DNA from: Pyrobaculum sp. | Lineage (GTDB): Archaea > Thermoproteota > Thermoprotei > Thermoproteales > Thermoproteaceae | DNA: 15,022 nt | Direction: 5' to 3' | Assembly (NCBI GenBank): GCA_020833205.1 | Contig: JAJHQT010000012.1 | Span: 1 to 15,022 of the forward strand | Shown here: in pieces, positions 1 through 7,914 of the stretch | How the letters are laid out: each line of letters opens with the position of its first letter | Numbering within the stretch: the stretch's first letter is position 1 | The notes under the pieces: generated by a model | The model's input: only the letters and a program-made list of their open reading frames with translations | The model's database searches: none | Told to the model about the DNA's origin: nothing | Program-made: the position numbers and the translations under genes

Positions 1-581
1 TCAACAGACTGGCGCAACTGGGCGTGCCCTACGTCGTGGTGAACGAGTTCCAAGAGCCGTCGCCGCTGGGGCGGGCCGAGTGGATTAAGTTCTTCGCCGT
101 CTTCTTCAACGCCACGAGAGACGCAGTGAGGATCTTCGACGCGGTGGAGGCCAGGTGGAACAGCCTAGCCGCCCTCGCCGCGGACCTAGACCGGCCCAGG
201 TTGGCGTGGTTCACCATATTCGGCGGAATCCTCTACCCCGCCGGGCCCCAGGCCAGAGAGCTCATCCGTCTCGCCGGGGGCAGATACGCCTACGCCAACT
301 ACAGCCGCGTGGACCTAGAAGTCGTGCTGAGACACAGAAACGACGTCGATATCCTCATCTGGTCCAGCTACGGCGTCTCGACAATCCAAGACATAGTCAA
401 GGTGGAGCCCCGCCTGGCGGAGCTCAGGCCGGTGATCTTGGGGCGGGTCTACGCCTACAGCCCCGCCTTCTACCAGCTGGCCAACGCCTACCCGGAGAAG
501 TTGCTGGAGGAGCTGATGTGGATCATACACCCTGAGGTGTTGCCGCCGGGCAACTTCACGCTGTTTGTGCATCTGCGGTGA
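1..581 (+). CDS. ABC transporter substrate-binding protein, BtuF/FecB (TroA-like) class, 5' partial
   Basis: The reading frame is open from base 3, so the N-terminus, with any signal peptide or lipid anchor, lies outside the window. The visible 190 or so residues fit the C-terminal lobe of a class III binding protein for iron-siderophore or cobalamin. There is a helix containing WIKFFAVFFNATRDA, a strand and loop around FGGILYPAG, then AGGRYAYAN, a DVDILIWSS strand (the usual 'DPDVIi' element), and a final RVYAYSPAFYQ before the C-terminal helix. Its stop overlaps the GTG of a FecCD-type permease by 4 bases (GTGA), and an ATPase follows, so it is the first visible gene of an importer operon. 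It would act outside the membrane, delivering ligand to the permease. The ligand (Fe(III) chelate, haem or B12) cannot be decided from this sequence. Confidence 0.85.
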   Translation, partial: NRLAQLGVPYVVVNEFQEPSPLGRAEWIKFFAVFFNATRDAVRIFDAVEARWNSLAALAADLDRPRLAWFTIFGGILYPAGPQARELIRLAGGRYAYANYSRVDLEVVLRHRNDVDILIWSSYGVSTIQDIVKVEPRLAELRPVILGRVYAYSPAFYQLANAYPEKLLEELMWIIHPEVLPPGNFTLFVHLR

Positions 582-1504
582 GGCGGCTTCTGCTCCTCGC
601 GGCAACCTCACTGCTTTTTTCCGCCGCGGTTCTTCTGGGGCCAGCCGGCGTAGACCTGTATATCATCGAAACGGTTAGGCTTCCCCGTGCCCTCGGCGCC
701 GTGGTGGGCGGCGTTTTGCTAGGTGTGTCAGGTCTCCTGCTCCAGACGGCGCTGAGGAACCCCCTCGCGGATCCCTACGTCCTAGGGGTCAGCGGCGTCG
801 CCATCCTCACGGCCCTCGGCTCCTACCTCCTCTGGAGGCTTTTAGGCATGCCTTATCTTGGTTTTTACCTCGGCGCGTTGATCGGCGCCTTAGCCGCCAC
901 CATGGCCCTGCTTCTGTTGGCCAGCAGGGCTGGGATCCTCGTGGTGTTGATGATGGGGGTCCTCCTCTCCTATGCCTCCTTTTCCCTGCTCCAACTGATG
1001 TTGCTCGCGCTCCCGCCTGAGGAGCTCGGCTACATCTACGTGGGGCTTCAGGGAAGCTTCGCCGCATACCCCGCCAGCGTCCCCGGCGTCGTCGCCGCCT
1101 TGGTTGCCCTCGCCGTAATTGTCGCAGTGTTCTTCAACCTACGTCACGTGGCGGCGTTGATACACGGCGAAGAGGCGGCGGCGGGGCTGGGCGTCAACGC
1201 CAAGAGGGCCGTCATGTATGTGGTGGGAGCCGCCTCGGTTGGAGTTGGCGTCACTGTCGCGTCGGTAGGCCCAGTTGGGTTCATAGGCCTCCTCGCGCCG
1301 CACATGGCCCGCTGGCTCACTGGGCGGCACCGGGCGGATCTTGTATTCCTCGAGACGGCGGGGCTGGGCGCCGCCCTCGCCCTCGCCGCAGATCTGGCGG
1401 TTAGGTTGCTTTTGCCGCGGGAGTTGCCAGTCAATGTGTTGTTGTCGCTTGTGGGGGCACCGGCGGCGGGCTGGCTTCTGTGGAGGTATGTACGTAAGAT
1501 TTGA
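578..1504 (+). CDS. ABC transporter permease, FecCD/BtuC family
   Basis: This 308-residue, very hydrophobic protein has the family hallmark near residues 33-74: RLPRALGAVVGGVLLGVSG, then LLLQTALRNPLADPYVLGV. A second family block is GPVGFIGLLAPHMAR near residues 225-239, the cytoplasmic coupling region that contacts the ATPase. About eight to ten membrane helices are apparent, and the length is slightly below the usual 320-340. I chose the GTG at 578 because it overlaps the previous stop in the GTGA arrangement and gives a basic start (MRRLLLLA) leading straight into the first helix. The protein should form the homodimeric channel of an importer for iron chelates or cobalamin. The ATPase gene starts inside its last codons, a 17-base overlap. 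Confidence 0.92.
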   Translation: MRRLLLLAATSLLFSAAVLLGPAGVDLYIIETVRLPRALGAVVGGVLLGVSGLLLQTALRNPLADPYVLGVSGVAILTALGSYLLWRLLGMPYLGFYLGALIGALAATMALLLLASRAGILVVLMMGVLLSYASFSLLQLMLLALPPEELGYIYVGLQGSFAAYPASVPGVVAALVALAVIVAVFFNLRHVAALIHGEEAAAGLGVNAKRAVMYVVGAASVGVGVTVASVGPVGFIGLLAPHMARWLTGRHRADLVFLETAGLGAALALAADLAVRLLLPRELPVNVLLSLVGAPAAGWLLWRYVRKI

Positions 1505-2132
1505 CGTTGTCAAGAAGCTGGGCGACTTCACGCTGGAGGCCTCTGGCGAGTTGAGAGAGGGTCTCACGTGCGTGGTGGGGCCGAACGGATCCGGCAAGAC
1601 CACCCTCTTGAAGATCTTGGCCGGCCTCCTCAAGCCGGACAGGGGGGCGGTGGAGTACGTAGGCGTGGGTGTTAGGACGTACGTAGGGGAGCTCTACGTT
1701 CCTCCCGACGCAACTGCGCTGGAGGTGGCGTTGGCCGGCCGTTCTAGGTTCTCTTCTCTGCCCGTGGGGAAGAAAGATGAAGAGGCAGCTAGGAGGCATA
1801 TGCGCCTGCTGGAGGTGGAAGACTTCGCGGAGAGGAGGTGGCGGACCCTCAGCGGGGGGCAGAGGCAGAGGGTTGTCATCACGGCGGCGCTGGCGTCTGA
1901 GGCAGATCTCCTCCTCCTCGACGAGCCTCTCGCCAACCTACACGGCGACTGGCGGGGCCGCGTCATGAAAACGCTCACCGACTACGCAACGGGGAGGATA
2001 GTCGTCGTCACCACCCACCACGGCGACGTCTTGAAGTGTTGCCGCGCCTTGATTGCGCTTAGGGAGGGTAGGGTGGCGTGGCGCGGGGACCCCCAGCAAT
2101 ACGCCGAACCGCTAGACACGGCTTGCGGCTAG
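1488..2132 (+). CDS. ABC transporter ATP-binding protein, FecE/BtuD class
   Basis: The 214-residue protein has Walker A GPNGSGKTT (31-39), the signature LSGGQ (121-125), Walker B LLLLDEP (141-147) and an H-loop histidine in TTHHGD (176-180). The start is the ATG at 1488, right after a purine-rich TGGAGGT. It gives MYVRFDVVKK, the expected first strand of an ABC ATPase. An earlier in-frame ATG at 1341 would add 49 residues of permease-shadow sequence and is rejected. The protein powers the importer encoded just upstream. It is short for the family (about 240-260), with a compressed segment between Walker A and the signature. Where relatives have the Q-loop glutamine (typically LPQ) this protein reads TYVGELY, so the glutamine appears replaced. 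Confidence 0.92.
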   Translation: MYVRFDVVKKLGDFTLEASGELREGLTCVVGPNGSGKTTLLKILAGLLKPDRGAVEYVGVGVRTYVGELYVPPDATALEVALAGRSRFSSLPVGKKDEEAARRHMRLLEVEDFAERRWRTLSGGQRQRVVITAALASEADLLLLDEPLANLHGDWRGRVMKTLTDYATGRIVVVTTHHGDVLKCCRALIALREGRVAWRGDPQQYAEPLDTACG

Positions 2133-2204
2133 GCTGTCTCCGGCGGGCGCTGTGCCGCATCAAGCCGTTGCGTATTTTCGCTTGTACGTGGATTGGGATG
2201 CGGC

Positions 2205-2223
2205 GGAGAAAAATTAATATACA
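2205..2223 (+). promoter_or_regulatory. Promoter of the EF-2 gene
   Basis: The run AAAAATTAATATAC (2209-2222) is an archaeal TATA-type box preceded by a purine-rich BRE-like stretch (CGGAGAA). It is centred about 25 bases before the ATG at 2241, so the transcript is probably leaderless or nearly so. The 108 bases between the upstream ATPase stop and EF-2 contain nothing else recognisable. Confidence 0.7.
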
Positions 2224-2240
2224 TATGCTCATCGTCGGGC

Positions 2241-4463
2241 ATGTCTTCAGCGGTTAGGATTGTGGAAAAGCAACTGGACGAGATTTTGGCGATTGCGAAG
2301 AACCCCGCGCAGATCCGAAACGCCGGTACTCTGGCGCATGTGGACCACGGGAAGACCACCACCAGCGACTCGCTTCTCATGGGGGCTGGGCTTCTGTCGC
2401 CTAAGGTGGCCGGGAAGGCTCTTGCCATGGACTACGTGCCTATTGAGCAACTTCGCCAGATGACTGTCAAGGCGGCAAACATATCGCTGTACTTCGAGTA
2501 CGGGGGCAAGCCGTATCTGATCAACTTCGTCGACACGCCGGGCCACGTGGACTTCACAGGCCACGTGACGCGCTCCCTAAGGGTCATGGACGGCGGCCTC
2601 GTGGTGGTGGACTCCGTGGAGGGCGTCATGACGCAGACGGAGACAGTGGTGAGGCAGGCTCTTGAGGAGTATGTGAGGCCTGTCCTCTTCATAAACAAGA
2701 TCGACCGCCTCATCAAGGAGCTTAGGCTTTCGCCGCAGGAGATCCAGCAGAGGATTCTCACCATTGTGAAGGACTTCAACGCCCTTATTGATATGTTCGG
2801 CCCGCCGGAGTTTAAGGACAAGTGGAAGGTGGACCCGGCGAAGGGCCAGGTGGCTCTCGGCTCGGCGCTTCACAAGTGGGGCATCACCATCCCCATGGCG
2901 CAGAAGGCGGGGCTCAAGTTTAGTAATATTGTAGATGCCTACGAGAAGGGGTATGTGGATAAGTTGGCGGAGGAGTTTCCGTTGTATAAGACTTTGCTGA
3001 CCATGATCATTGAACACGTGCCGCCGCCTAACGTGGCCCAGAGGTATAGAATCCCGCGGCTTTGGCGCGGCGATTTGAACAGCGAGATCGGCAAGGCGCT
3101 TCTTGAGGCTGACCCCAACGGACCCACCATCGTGGCCGTGAGTAAGGTTAACAAAGACCCCCACGCCGGCTTAATCGCCACGGGCCGCGTCTTCTCTGGG
3201 ACGATTAGAGAAGGCGACGAGATATACATCATCGGGCGGAAGATGAAGAAGAAGGTTCTGCAGACATACATCTACATGGGCCCCACGAGGATAATAGTGC
3301 CCCACATGCCGGCCGGCAACATAGTGGCGTTGATGGGCGTCGACGAGGCGAGGGCCGGCGACACACTCGCGGATCCGAAATTCGGCGACATCCCGCCGTT
3401 TGAAAGGATGAGGTACATCTCCGAGCCCGTGGTGACCGTCGCTATCGAGCCGAAGAACCCGGCTGAGCTCGCCAGGCTTGTGGAGGCGCTTAAAGACCTC
3501 GTCATCGAGGACCCGACGCTAGACCTCAAGATCGACCAGGAGACCGGCCAGATCCTCCTCTCAGGCGTGGGGACTCTGCACCTCGAGATCGCCACATGGC
3601 TGTTGAAGGAGAGGACGAAGACCGAGTTCACCGTGTCGCCGCCGTTGATCCGCTTCAGGGAGACGGTTAGGGAGAGGTCGCAGGTGTGGGAGGGCAAGTC
3701 ACCGAATAAGCACAACCGCCTCTACTTCTACGTGGAGCCTCTCGACGAGACTACCATAGAGCTCATCGCCTTGAAGGAGGTAACGGAGGACCAGGATCCG
3801 AGGGAGAGGGCGAAGATCCTTAGGGAGAAGGCCGGCTGGGACGCCGACGAGGCGAGGGGCATCTGGGCCATTGACGACAGGTACTTCAACATAATTGTAG
3901 ACAGGTCGTCCGGCATCCAGTACCTCCGCGAGATCCGGGACTACATCGTGCAGGGCTTTAGGTGGGCGGCTGAGGCTGGCCCCTTGGCCATGGAGCCCAT
4001 GAGGGGCGTCAAGGTGGTGCTGACCGACGCCGTTGTGCATGAGGACCCGGCGCACCGCGGGCCGGCGCAGATAATGCCCGCCACTAAAAACGCCATATTC
4101 GCCGCCGTGCTCTCCGCGAGGCCGACGGTGCTGGAGCCCTTGATGAAGCTGGACATCAAGGTGGCGCCTGATTACATCGGCGCGGTGACCTCCGTGTTGA
4201 ACAAACACAGGGGGAAGGTTCTAGACATGACCCAGCAGGAGTACATGGCGTATCTGAGGGCTGAGCTCCCGGTGCTTGAGTCGTTTAACATAAGCGACGA
4301 GCTCCGCGCGGCCGCCGCAGGCAAGATCTTCTGGTCGATGCAGTTCTCGCGGTGGGCGCCCGTGCCTGAGTCTTTGTTGGCGGACCTCGTGAAGCAACTG
4401 AGGAAGAAGAAGGGGCTGAAGGAGGAGATCCCGAAGCCGACGGACTTCGTGGAGACGTTCTAA
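2241..4463 (+). CDS. fusA: Translation elongation factor 2 (aEF-2)
   Basis: This 740-residue GTPase drives ribosomal translocation in the cytoplasm. GTPase motifs are G1 AHVDHGKT (32-39), G3 DTPGH (97-101) and G4 NKID (151-154). Domain II starts near the block GPTIVAVSKVNKDPHAG. The diphthamide histidine is His605 in AHRGPAQIMP, which marks the archaeal/eukaryotic type as opposed to bacterial EF-G. The length matches archaeal EF-2 (about 730-740). I chose the ATG at 2241 (MSSAVRIVEKQ). An in-frame ATG at 2193 would add 16 residues but lies upstream of the TATA box. The gene has its own promoter and is followed by TAATTTTT, a likely T-run terminator, so it appears monocistronic. Confidence 0.98.
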   Translation: MSSAVRIVEKQLDEILAIAKNPAQIRNAGTLAHVDHGKTTTSDSLLMGAGLLSPKVAGKALAMDYVPIEQLRQMTVKAANISLYFEYGGKPYLINFVDTPGHVDFTGHVTRSLRVMDGGLVVVDSVEGVMTQTETVVRQALEEYVRPVLFINKIDRLIKELRLSPQEIQQRILTIVKDFNALIDMFGPPEFKDKWKVDPAKGQVALGSALHKWGITIPMAQKAGLKFSNIVDAYEKGYVDKLAEEFPLYKTLLTMIIEHVPPPNVAQRYRIPRLWRGDLNSEIGKALLEADPNGPTIVAVSKVNKDPHAGLIATGRVFSGTIREGDEIYIIGRKMKKKVLQTYIYMGPTRIIVPHMPAGNIVALMGVDEARAGDTLADPKFGDIPPFERMRYISEPVVTVAIEPKNPAELARLVEALKDLVIEDPTLDLKIDQETGQILLSGVGTLHLEIATWLLKERTKTEFTVSPPLIRFRETVRERSQVWEGKSPNKHNRLYFYVEPLDETTIELIALKEVTEDQDPRERAKILREKAGWDADEARGIWAIDDRYFNIIVDRSSGIQYLREIRDYIVQGFRWAAEAGPLAMEPMRGVKVVLTDAVVHEDPAHRGPAQIMPATKNAIFAAVLSARPTVLEPLMKLDIKVAPDYIGAVTSVLNKHRGKVLDMTQQEYMAYLRAELPVLESFNISDELRAAAAGKIFWSMQFSRWAPVPESLLADLVKQLRKKKGLKEEIPKPTDFVETF

Positions 4464-4469
4464 TTTTTC
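4461..4469 (+). terminator. T-run terminator after EF-2
   Basis: The EF-2 stop codon runs directly into TTTTT, the kind of oligo-T tract at which archaeal RNA polymerase terminates. No stable stem precedes it. The tract is short, so confidence is limited. Confidence 0.4.
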
Positions 4470-4536
4470 AGCATAGAAACACGTCTTCACAGGTCGAGTC
4501 ACGGCCGTGTCATCACAAGTCTCTCCACCCGGGCTT

Positions 4537-4553
4537 ATTTAACATTTAAAAAG
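4537..4553 (+). promoter_or_regulatory. Promoter of the binding protein-permease operon
   Basis: TATTTAACATTTAAAAA contains a TATA-like ATTTAAAAA (4544-4552) centred about 24 bases before the ATG at 4572, as expected for a leaderless archaeal transcript. The core AACATTTAAAA (4541-4551) is repeated exactly, on the other strand, in the promoter of the putative regulator at 8513-8523. Confidence 0.65.
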
Positions 4554-4571
4554 AGATAACATGTTGCTCAT

Positions 4572-5588
4572 ATGTCTATTAGGACCTTATTGGCGGTGGT
4601 TTTCGCAGTGGCTGCGGTGCTTGTTGCCGTCTTGGCGTTGCAGGCCTACCAGCAGACCACTGAGAAGAGGCTTGTAATCGTCGGGCCCCAGGGCATAAGC
4701 GACTTGGGCAAGGCGCTTGCGCAGGAGTTCAGCAAGAAATACGGCGTAAACGCCACCTTCGTGCCGCTGGGAGGCGCCGTGGAGATGGTAAACGAGCTGG
4801 TCCGCAACAGGGACAACCCGCCTTGGGACGTGGCCATAGGGATTCCGGAGTTCTACTACACCGTGTTGATCGAAAAAGACGTCCTCTACTGCCCCGGAAT
4901 AAAGGTAGACGGCGTGCCTGCCGACGAGTATTGGGACCCGCGCGGGTGCGTCTACCCGCTGGATAAGTCGTACATAGGGATCGTGTATAACGAGACCGCG
5001 TTGGCGAGACTCGGCTTGAAGCCGCCCGAGACGTTGGACGACTTGCTCAAGCCGGAGTACAAGGGGCTCGTCGCGTATCCAAACCCCGTCACCTCGGGGA
5101 CGGGTCTCGCGGTGCTTTCATGGGTCATGTCTGTGAAGGGAGAGGAAGAGGGGTGGCGCTACCTCAAGCAACTGGCGGGGCAGATCGCCAAGGTTGGCTA
5201 CCCCAGCGGATTCACGGCTACGAGGAACGCGCTTAAGCGCGGCGACGTGGTTGTCGCCTTGTCGTGGTTCAGCCACGCCATAGACCCCGGCACGCCGCAT
5301 ATGCGCGCCGCGACCTCAAGCGCGTTTCTCTACAGAGAGGGGGTGGCGGTGCTTAGGAACTCGAAGAACCGCGACCTCGCCGTGGAGTTTGTCAAGTTCG
5401 CCTTGAGCAAGGAGGGTCAAGACCTCGTGGATCCCTACAACTACATGCTCCCGGTTAGGCCCGACGCGAAGATAGAAAACAACATGGGCCTCCCGCAACC
5501 GCGTAGCGTCGTGGTGTACAACCCGGCGCTAGGGTCCAAGGCCGACGAGTGGAGGCTTAGGTGGCAGAGGGAAATAGCCGGCGGGTGA
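4572..5588 (+). CDS. ABC transporter substrate-binding protein, Fe(III)/thiamine class
   Basis: The 338-residue exported protein starts with a basic MSIR and one hydrophobic helix (about residues 5-24, LLAVVFAVAAVLVAVLA). This is a signal peptide or membrane anchor. The mature part opens with RLVIVGPQGISD and contains WDVAIGIPEFYY, YNETALARLGLKPPETLDDL, PNPVTSGTGLAVLSW and DPYNYMLPV, the pattern of the periplasmic-binding family that carries Fe(III), thiamine or polyamines. The DPYNYMLP block resembles the NWMYPV segment of thiamine-binding proteins, while the nearby feoB argues for iron. The ligand is therefore unresolved. The protein feeds the permease that begins in its last codon. The ATG at 4572 fits the promoter spacing. 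Confidence 0.88.
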   Translation: MSIRTLLAVVFAVAAVLVAVLALQAYQQTTEKRLVIVGPQGISDLGKALAQEFSKKYGVNATFVPLGGAVEMVNELVRNRDNPPWDVAIGIPEFYYTVLIEKDVLYCPGIKVDGVPADEYWDPRGCVYPLDKSYIGIVYNETALARLGLKPPETLDDLLKPEYKGLVAYPNPVTSGTGLAVLSWVMSVKGEEEGWRYLKQLAGQIAKVGYPSGFTATRNALKRGDVVVALSWFSHAIDPGTPHMRAATSSAFLYREGVAVLRNSKNRDLAVEFVKFALSKEGQDLVDPYNYMLPVRPDAKIENNMGLPQPRSVVVYNPALGSKADEWRLRWQREIAGG

Positions 5589-7000
5589 GGCGGTACTTAA
5601 CCCCCCCGCTTTTTTTCCTCTCCACATTTACAGCCCCTTACATCATTCTCCTGGCTAAATACGGCGTCTCCCTGCAGGTGGACAGCTACGTGTTTCGGGC
5701 TTTCGCGTTTACTTGGGCCCAGGCGGCGGCATCGGCGGCTTTGTCTCTGGCGGTAGGGCTTGCCCTGGTGCCGGCGTATGTCCGGTTTCCCTGGGTTAAG
5801 CCCGTGGCTCTTGTGCCGTTTTTCGCCCCCGCCCTCTCCACTGTAGATGCGTTAATTAGGCTCCACGGAGACTTCATGTACGGGCCGTGGGGCATCGTGG
5901 TGGCGCACGCCGTGTATTACGGGCCCTACGTGGCGCTGGTTGTGGAGTCTAACCTCAGGTCTATCCCGGCCGACTTGCTGGAGGCGGCCGATCTATACGT
6001 GAGGAGGGCCGCCACAAGGCTGAGGATCGTCTTCGCCGAGTTGCGTCCCGCGGTTTTGTACTCCTTCTTTACCGTGTTTATCTTCAGCTTTCTCAGCTTC
6101 ACAACCCCGCTTCTCCTAGGCGGCAGATACCCCACCCTTGAGCTACTCGTCTATATCTACGCCACCTCCTTCGCCTCTACGGACCTCGTTGCCAGCCTCG
6201 TGTTGCTGGGCCTACTCTCCTCGGCTGTGCTCGCCCTTCCCCTCCTCAAGATCCCGGCGCCCCCGCCTGCGGAGCCCGCCCCGAGGACCCCCGCCGTGGG
6301 GCCCGTCCCCACGGCGTTTTCCCTCGGAGCAGCGCTTTATTTCTTCGCTGTGGCCTTCTACATCTTCTCGCCTCTGCTGGAGCCCCGCGGCGTTGACGCC
6401 GCGGTTCAGCCTCTGTTTAACAGCTTCGCCGTGGCGCTGACGGCGTCTGCGGCGGTGCTTCTCGTGGTGTTGGCCTTCCTGGTTTCGGACTCCGTCGGCT
6501 CGCGGCTACCCGCGTTGACATATGTGGTTACGGTCTCCCTCTCGAAAAGCCTCTTCGCCCTCGGCTTCTTCCACATGGCCCAGCCGCTGTACGGCACCTT
6601 GCTTATTCTAACGGCGGCCCACTCAGTAGTTATCGCCCCGCTTGCTTACTCCCTCGTCAAGCCCTCCTGGGAGAAGATAAGAATAGATACCAGGGAGGCT
6701 TGCGTCTTGTACCAGGATCCTTTGAAATGCGTCACGCGGATAATAAGCGAAGCCCTCGGCCCAACCCTCGTGCAGACTTGGCTAGTGGCCCTTGCCTCTT
6801 CTCTGTCTGAGACGACGCTGGCGTTGATGCTCACCACGGGCGGCGCCGCGACGCTCTCCGCAGAGGCCGTCCGACTCCTCACCTCAAGAGCGCCGGACTT
6901 GATCGAGATGGGGCATTTCTACTCGGCGGTGCTCGCCCTTTTGGTGCTGGTGCTACTCGCCGCGTCGCGGCTCATAAAGCCGAGACCCTACTCCATCTGA
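5585..7000 (+). CDS. ABC transporter permease, two fused membrane domains (FbpB/ThiP class)
   Basis: This 471-residue polytopic protein has about twelve predicted helices in two halves. A Pro/Ala-rich linker lies near residues 222-242 (KIPAPPPAEPAPRTPA). Each half carries an EAA-type coupling loop, LEAADLYVRRAATRLRIVF near 132-150 and REACVLYQDPLKCVTRIISE near 370-389. Such fused permeases pair with one binding protein and an ATPase dimer to import Fe(III), thiamine or similar solutes. I chose the GTG at 5585 because it overlaps the previous stop as GTGA and gives MRRYLTPPLF. An in-frame GTG at 5561 would extend it by 8 residues inside the binding-protein gene. The 3' end overlaps the convergent ATPase gene by 13 bases. 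Confidence 0.9.
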   Translation: MRRYLTPPLFFLSTFTAPYIILLAKYGVSLQVDSYVFRAFAFTWAQAAASAALSLAVGLALVPAYVRFPWVKPVALVPFFAPALSTVDALIRLHGDFMYGPWGIVVAHAVYYGPYVALVVESNLRSIPADLLEAADLYVRRAATRLRIVFAELRPAVLYSFFTVFIFSFLSFTTPLLLGGRYPTLELLVYIYATSFASTDLVASLVLLGLLSSAVLALPLLKIPAPPPAEPAPRTPAVGPVPTAFSLGAALYFFAVAFYIFSPLLEPRGVDAAVQPLFNSFAVALTASAAVLLVVLAFLVSDSVGSRLPALTYVVTVSLSKSLFALGFFHMAQPLYGTLLILTAAHSVVIAPLAYSLVKPSWEKIRIDTREACVLYQDPLKCVTRIISEALGPTLVQTWLVALASSLSETTLALMLTTGGAATLSAEAVRLLTSRAPDLIEMGHFYSAVLALLVLVLLAASRLIKPRPYSI

Positions 7001-7914
7001 GGGAAGCACTTCCCCTTGACCACGTCGAAGGAGAATGACCCTGACCGCGGCGGCTTGGGCGTGACGATTCTTACGTGTTGCCCCTCCACCTCCGCCAAAA
7101 CCTCGTATCTCCCGGCCTTGTACCACACGGCGACGACGCGGCCGACGTAGGTGGTGCCAGGCGCCGCGTCCCACGGCCTGAAGTAGAAAAAGCCGCAGTC
7201 TGCCCTCAGCCGGTTTGTGTAGCCGAGGAACTGGGCCACCTTGGGCGTCGGCGGGTTTTCAAAAAGCTCTACCGCGTCTCCTTGGGCCACCACCCGGCCG
7301 TCCATGAGGACCACCACGCGGCTGGCGACGAAGGTCGCCTCCTCGAAGTCGTGCGTGACGTACAACACGGTACGGCCCCTAGACGCCTCGTAGATATAGG
7401 GCAGGACCTCCCCCCTCAGCGGGGTGTCCAGCGCCGTGAGAGGCTCGTCGAGAAGCAAAACGGGAGGCTCCAACACAAGCGCCCTGGCGAGGGACACCCT
7501 TTGTTGTTGCCCTCTGCTGAGCTGGGCGGGGTACCTCCCGGCTAGGTGCCCAAGCCCCAGGACTTCCAAAACCTCGCGCGCCCTCCGCACAGCCTCCTGC
7601 CTAGATGCGCCGCGGGAAATGAGCGGCTCCGCCACGTTTTCCAACACGGTGAGGGAGGGGAAGAGGGCGGGGCTTTGGAAGACGAGCCCCACTCCGCGGC
7701 GCCAGGGCTCGAGCGTCGTCACGTCGCGTCCGTCTATATATACACTGCCTTCGTCCGGCACGACAAGCCCCGCCACGATGCGGAGCAACGTGGATTTGCC
7801 GGATCCTGAGGGCCCCACGACGGCCACCCTCTCCCCCCTCCCCACCTCTAGGTCTATAGGTCCGAGTATAAAGTCGCCGAAGTTCCTCTTGACGGCTCTG
7901 AGGGATAACGCCAT
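6988..7914 (-). CDS. ABC transporter ATP-binding protein, FbpC/PotA/ThiQ class
   Basis: The 308-residue ATPase has Walker A GPSGSGKST (34-42), Q-loop Gln79 in GLVFQSPALFPSLTV, signature LSRGQQQRV (131-139, with Arg at the usual first Gly of LSGGQ), Walker B VLLLDEP (151-157) and H-loop His187. A C-terminal region of about 80 residues (GRVVAVWYKAGRYEVLAEVE) looks like a TOBE-type domain, as in importers for Fe(III), polyamines and sugars. The ATG at 7914 is chosen because it overlaps the upstream stop as TAATG, indicating translational coupling. A longer frame back to 7998 runs inside that gene. It is very likely the missing ATPase for the binding protein-permease pair on the other strand. Confidence 0.9.
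   Translation of the reverse strand: MALSLRAVKRNFGDFILGPIDLEVGRGERVAVVGPSGSGKSTLLRIVAGLVVPDEGSVYIDGRDVTTLEPWRRGVGLVFQSPALFPSLTVLENVAEPLISRGASRQEAVRRAREVLEVLGLGHLAGRYPAQLSRGQQQRVSLARALVLEPPVLLLDEPLTALDTPLRGEVLPYIYEASRGRTVLYVTHDFEEATFVASRVVVLMDGRVVAQGDAVELFENPPTPKVAQFLGYTNRLRADCGFFYFRPWDAAPGTTYVGRVVAVWYKAGRYEVLAEVEGQHVRIVTPKPPRSGSFSFDVVKGKCFPQME

Noticed and set aside
4464..4571. A TPP riboswitch ahead of the possible thiamine importer
   Set aside because: There is no CTGAGA-type core, and the TATA box leaves no room for a transcribed leader.
4561..4571. ATG at 4561 as the start of the binding protein
   Set aside because: It is in another frame. The ATG at 4572 gives the signal peptide.
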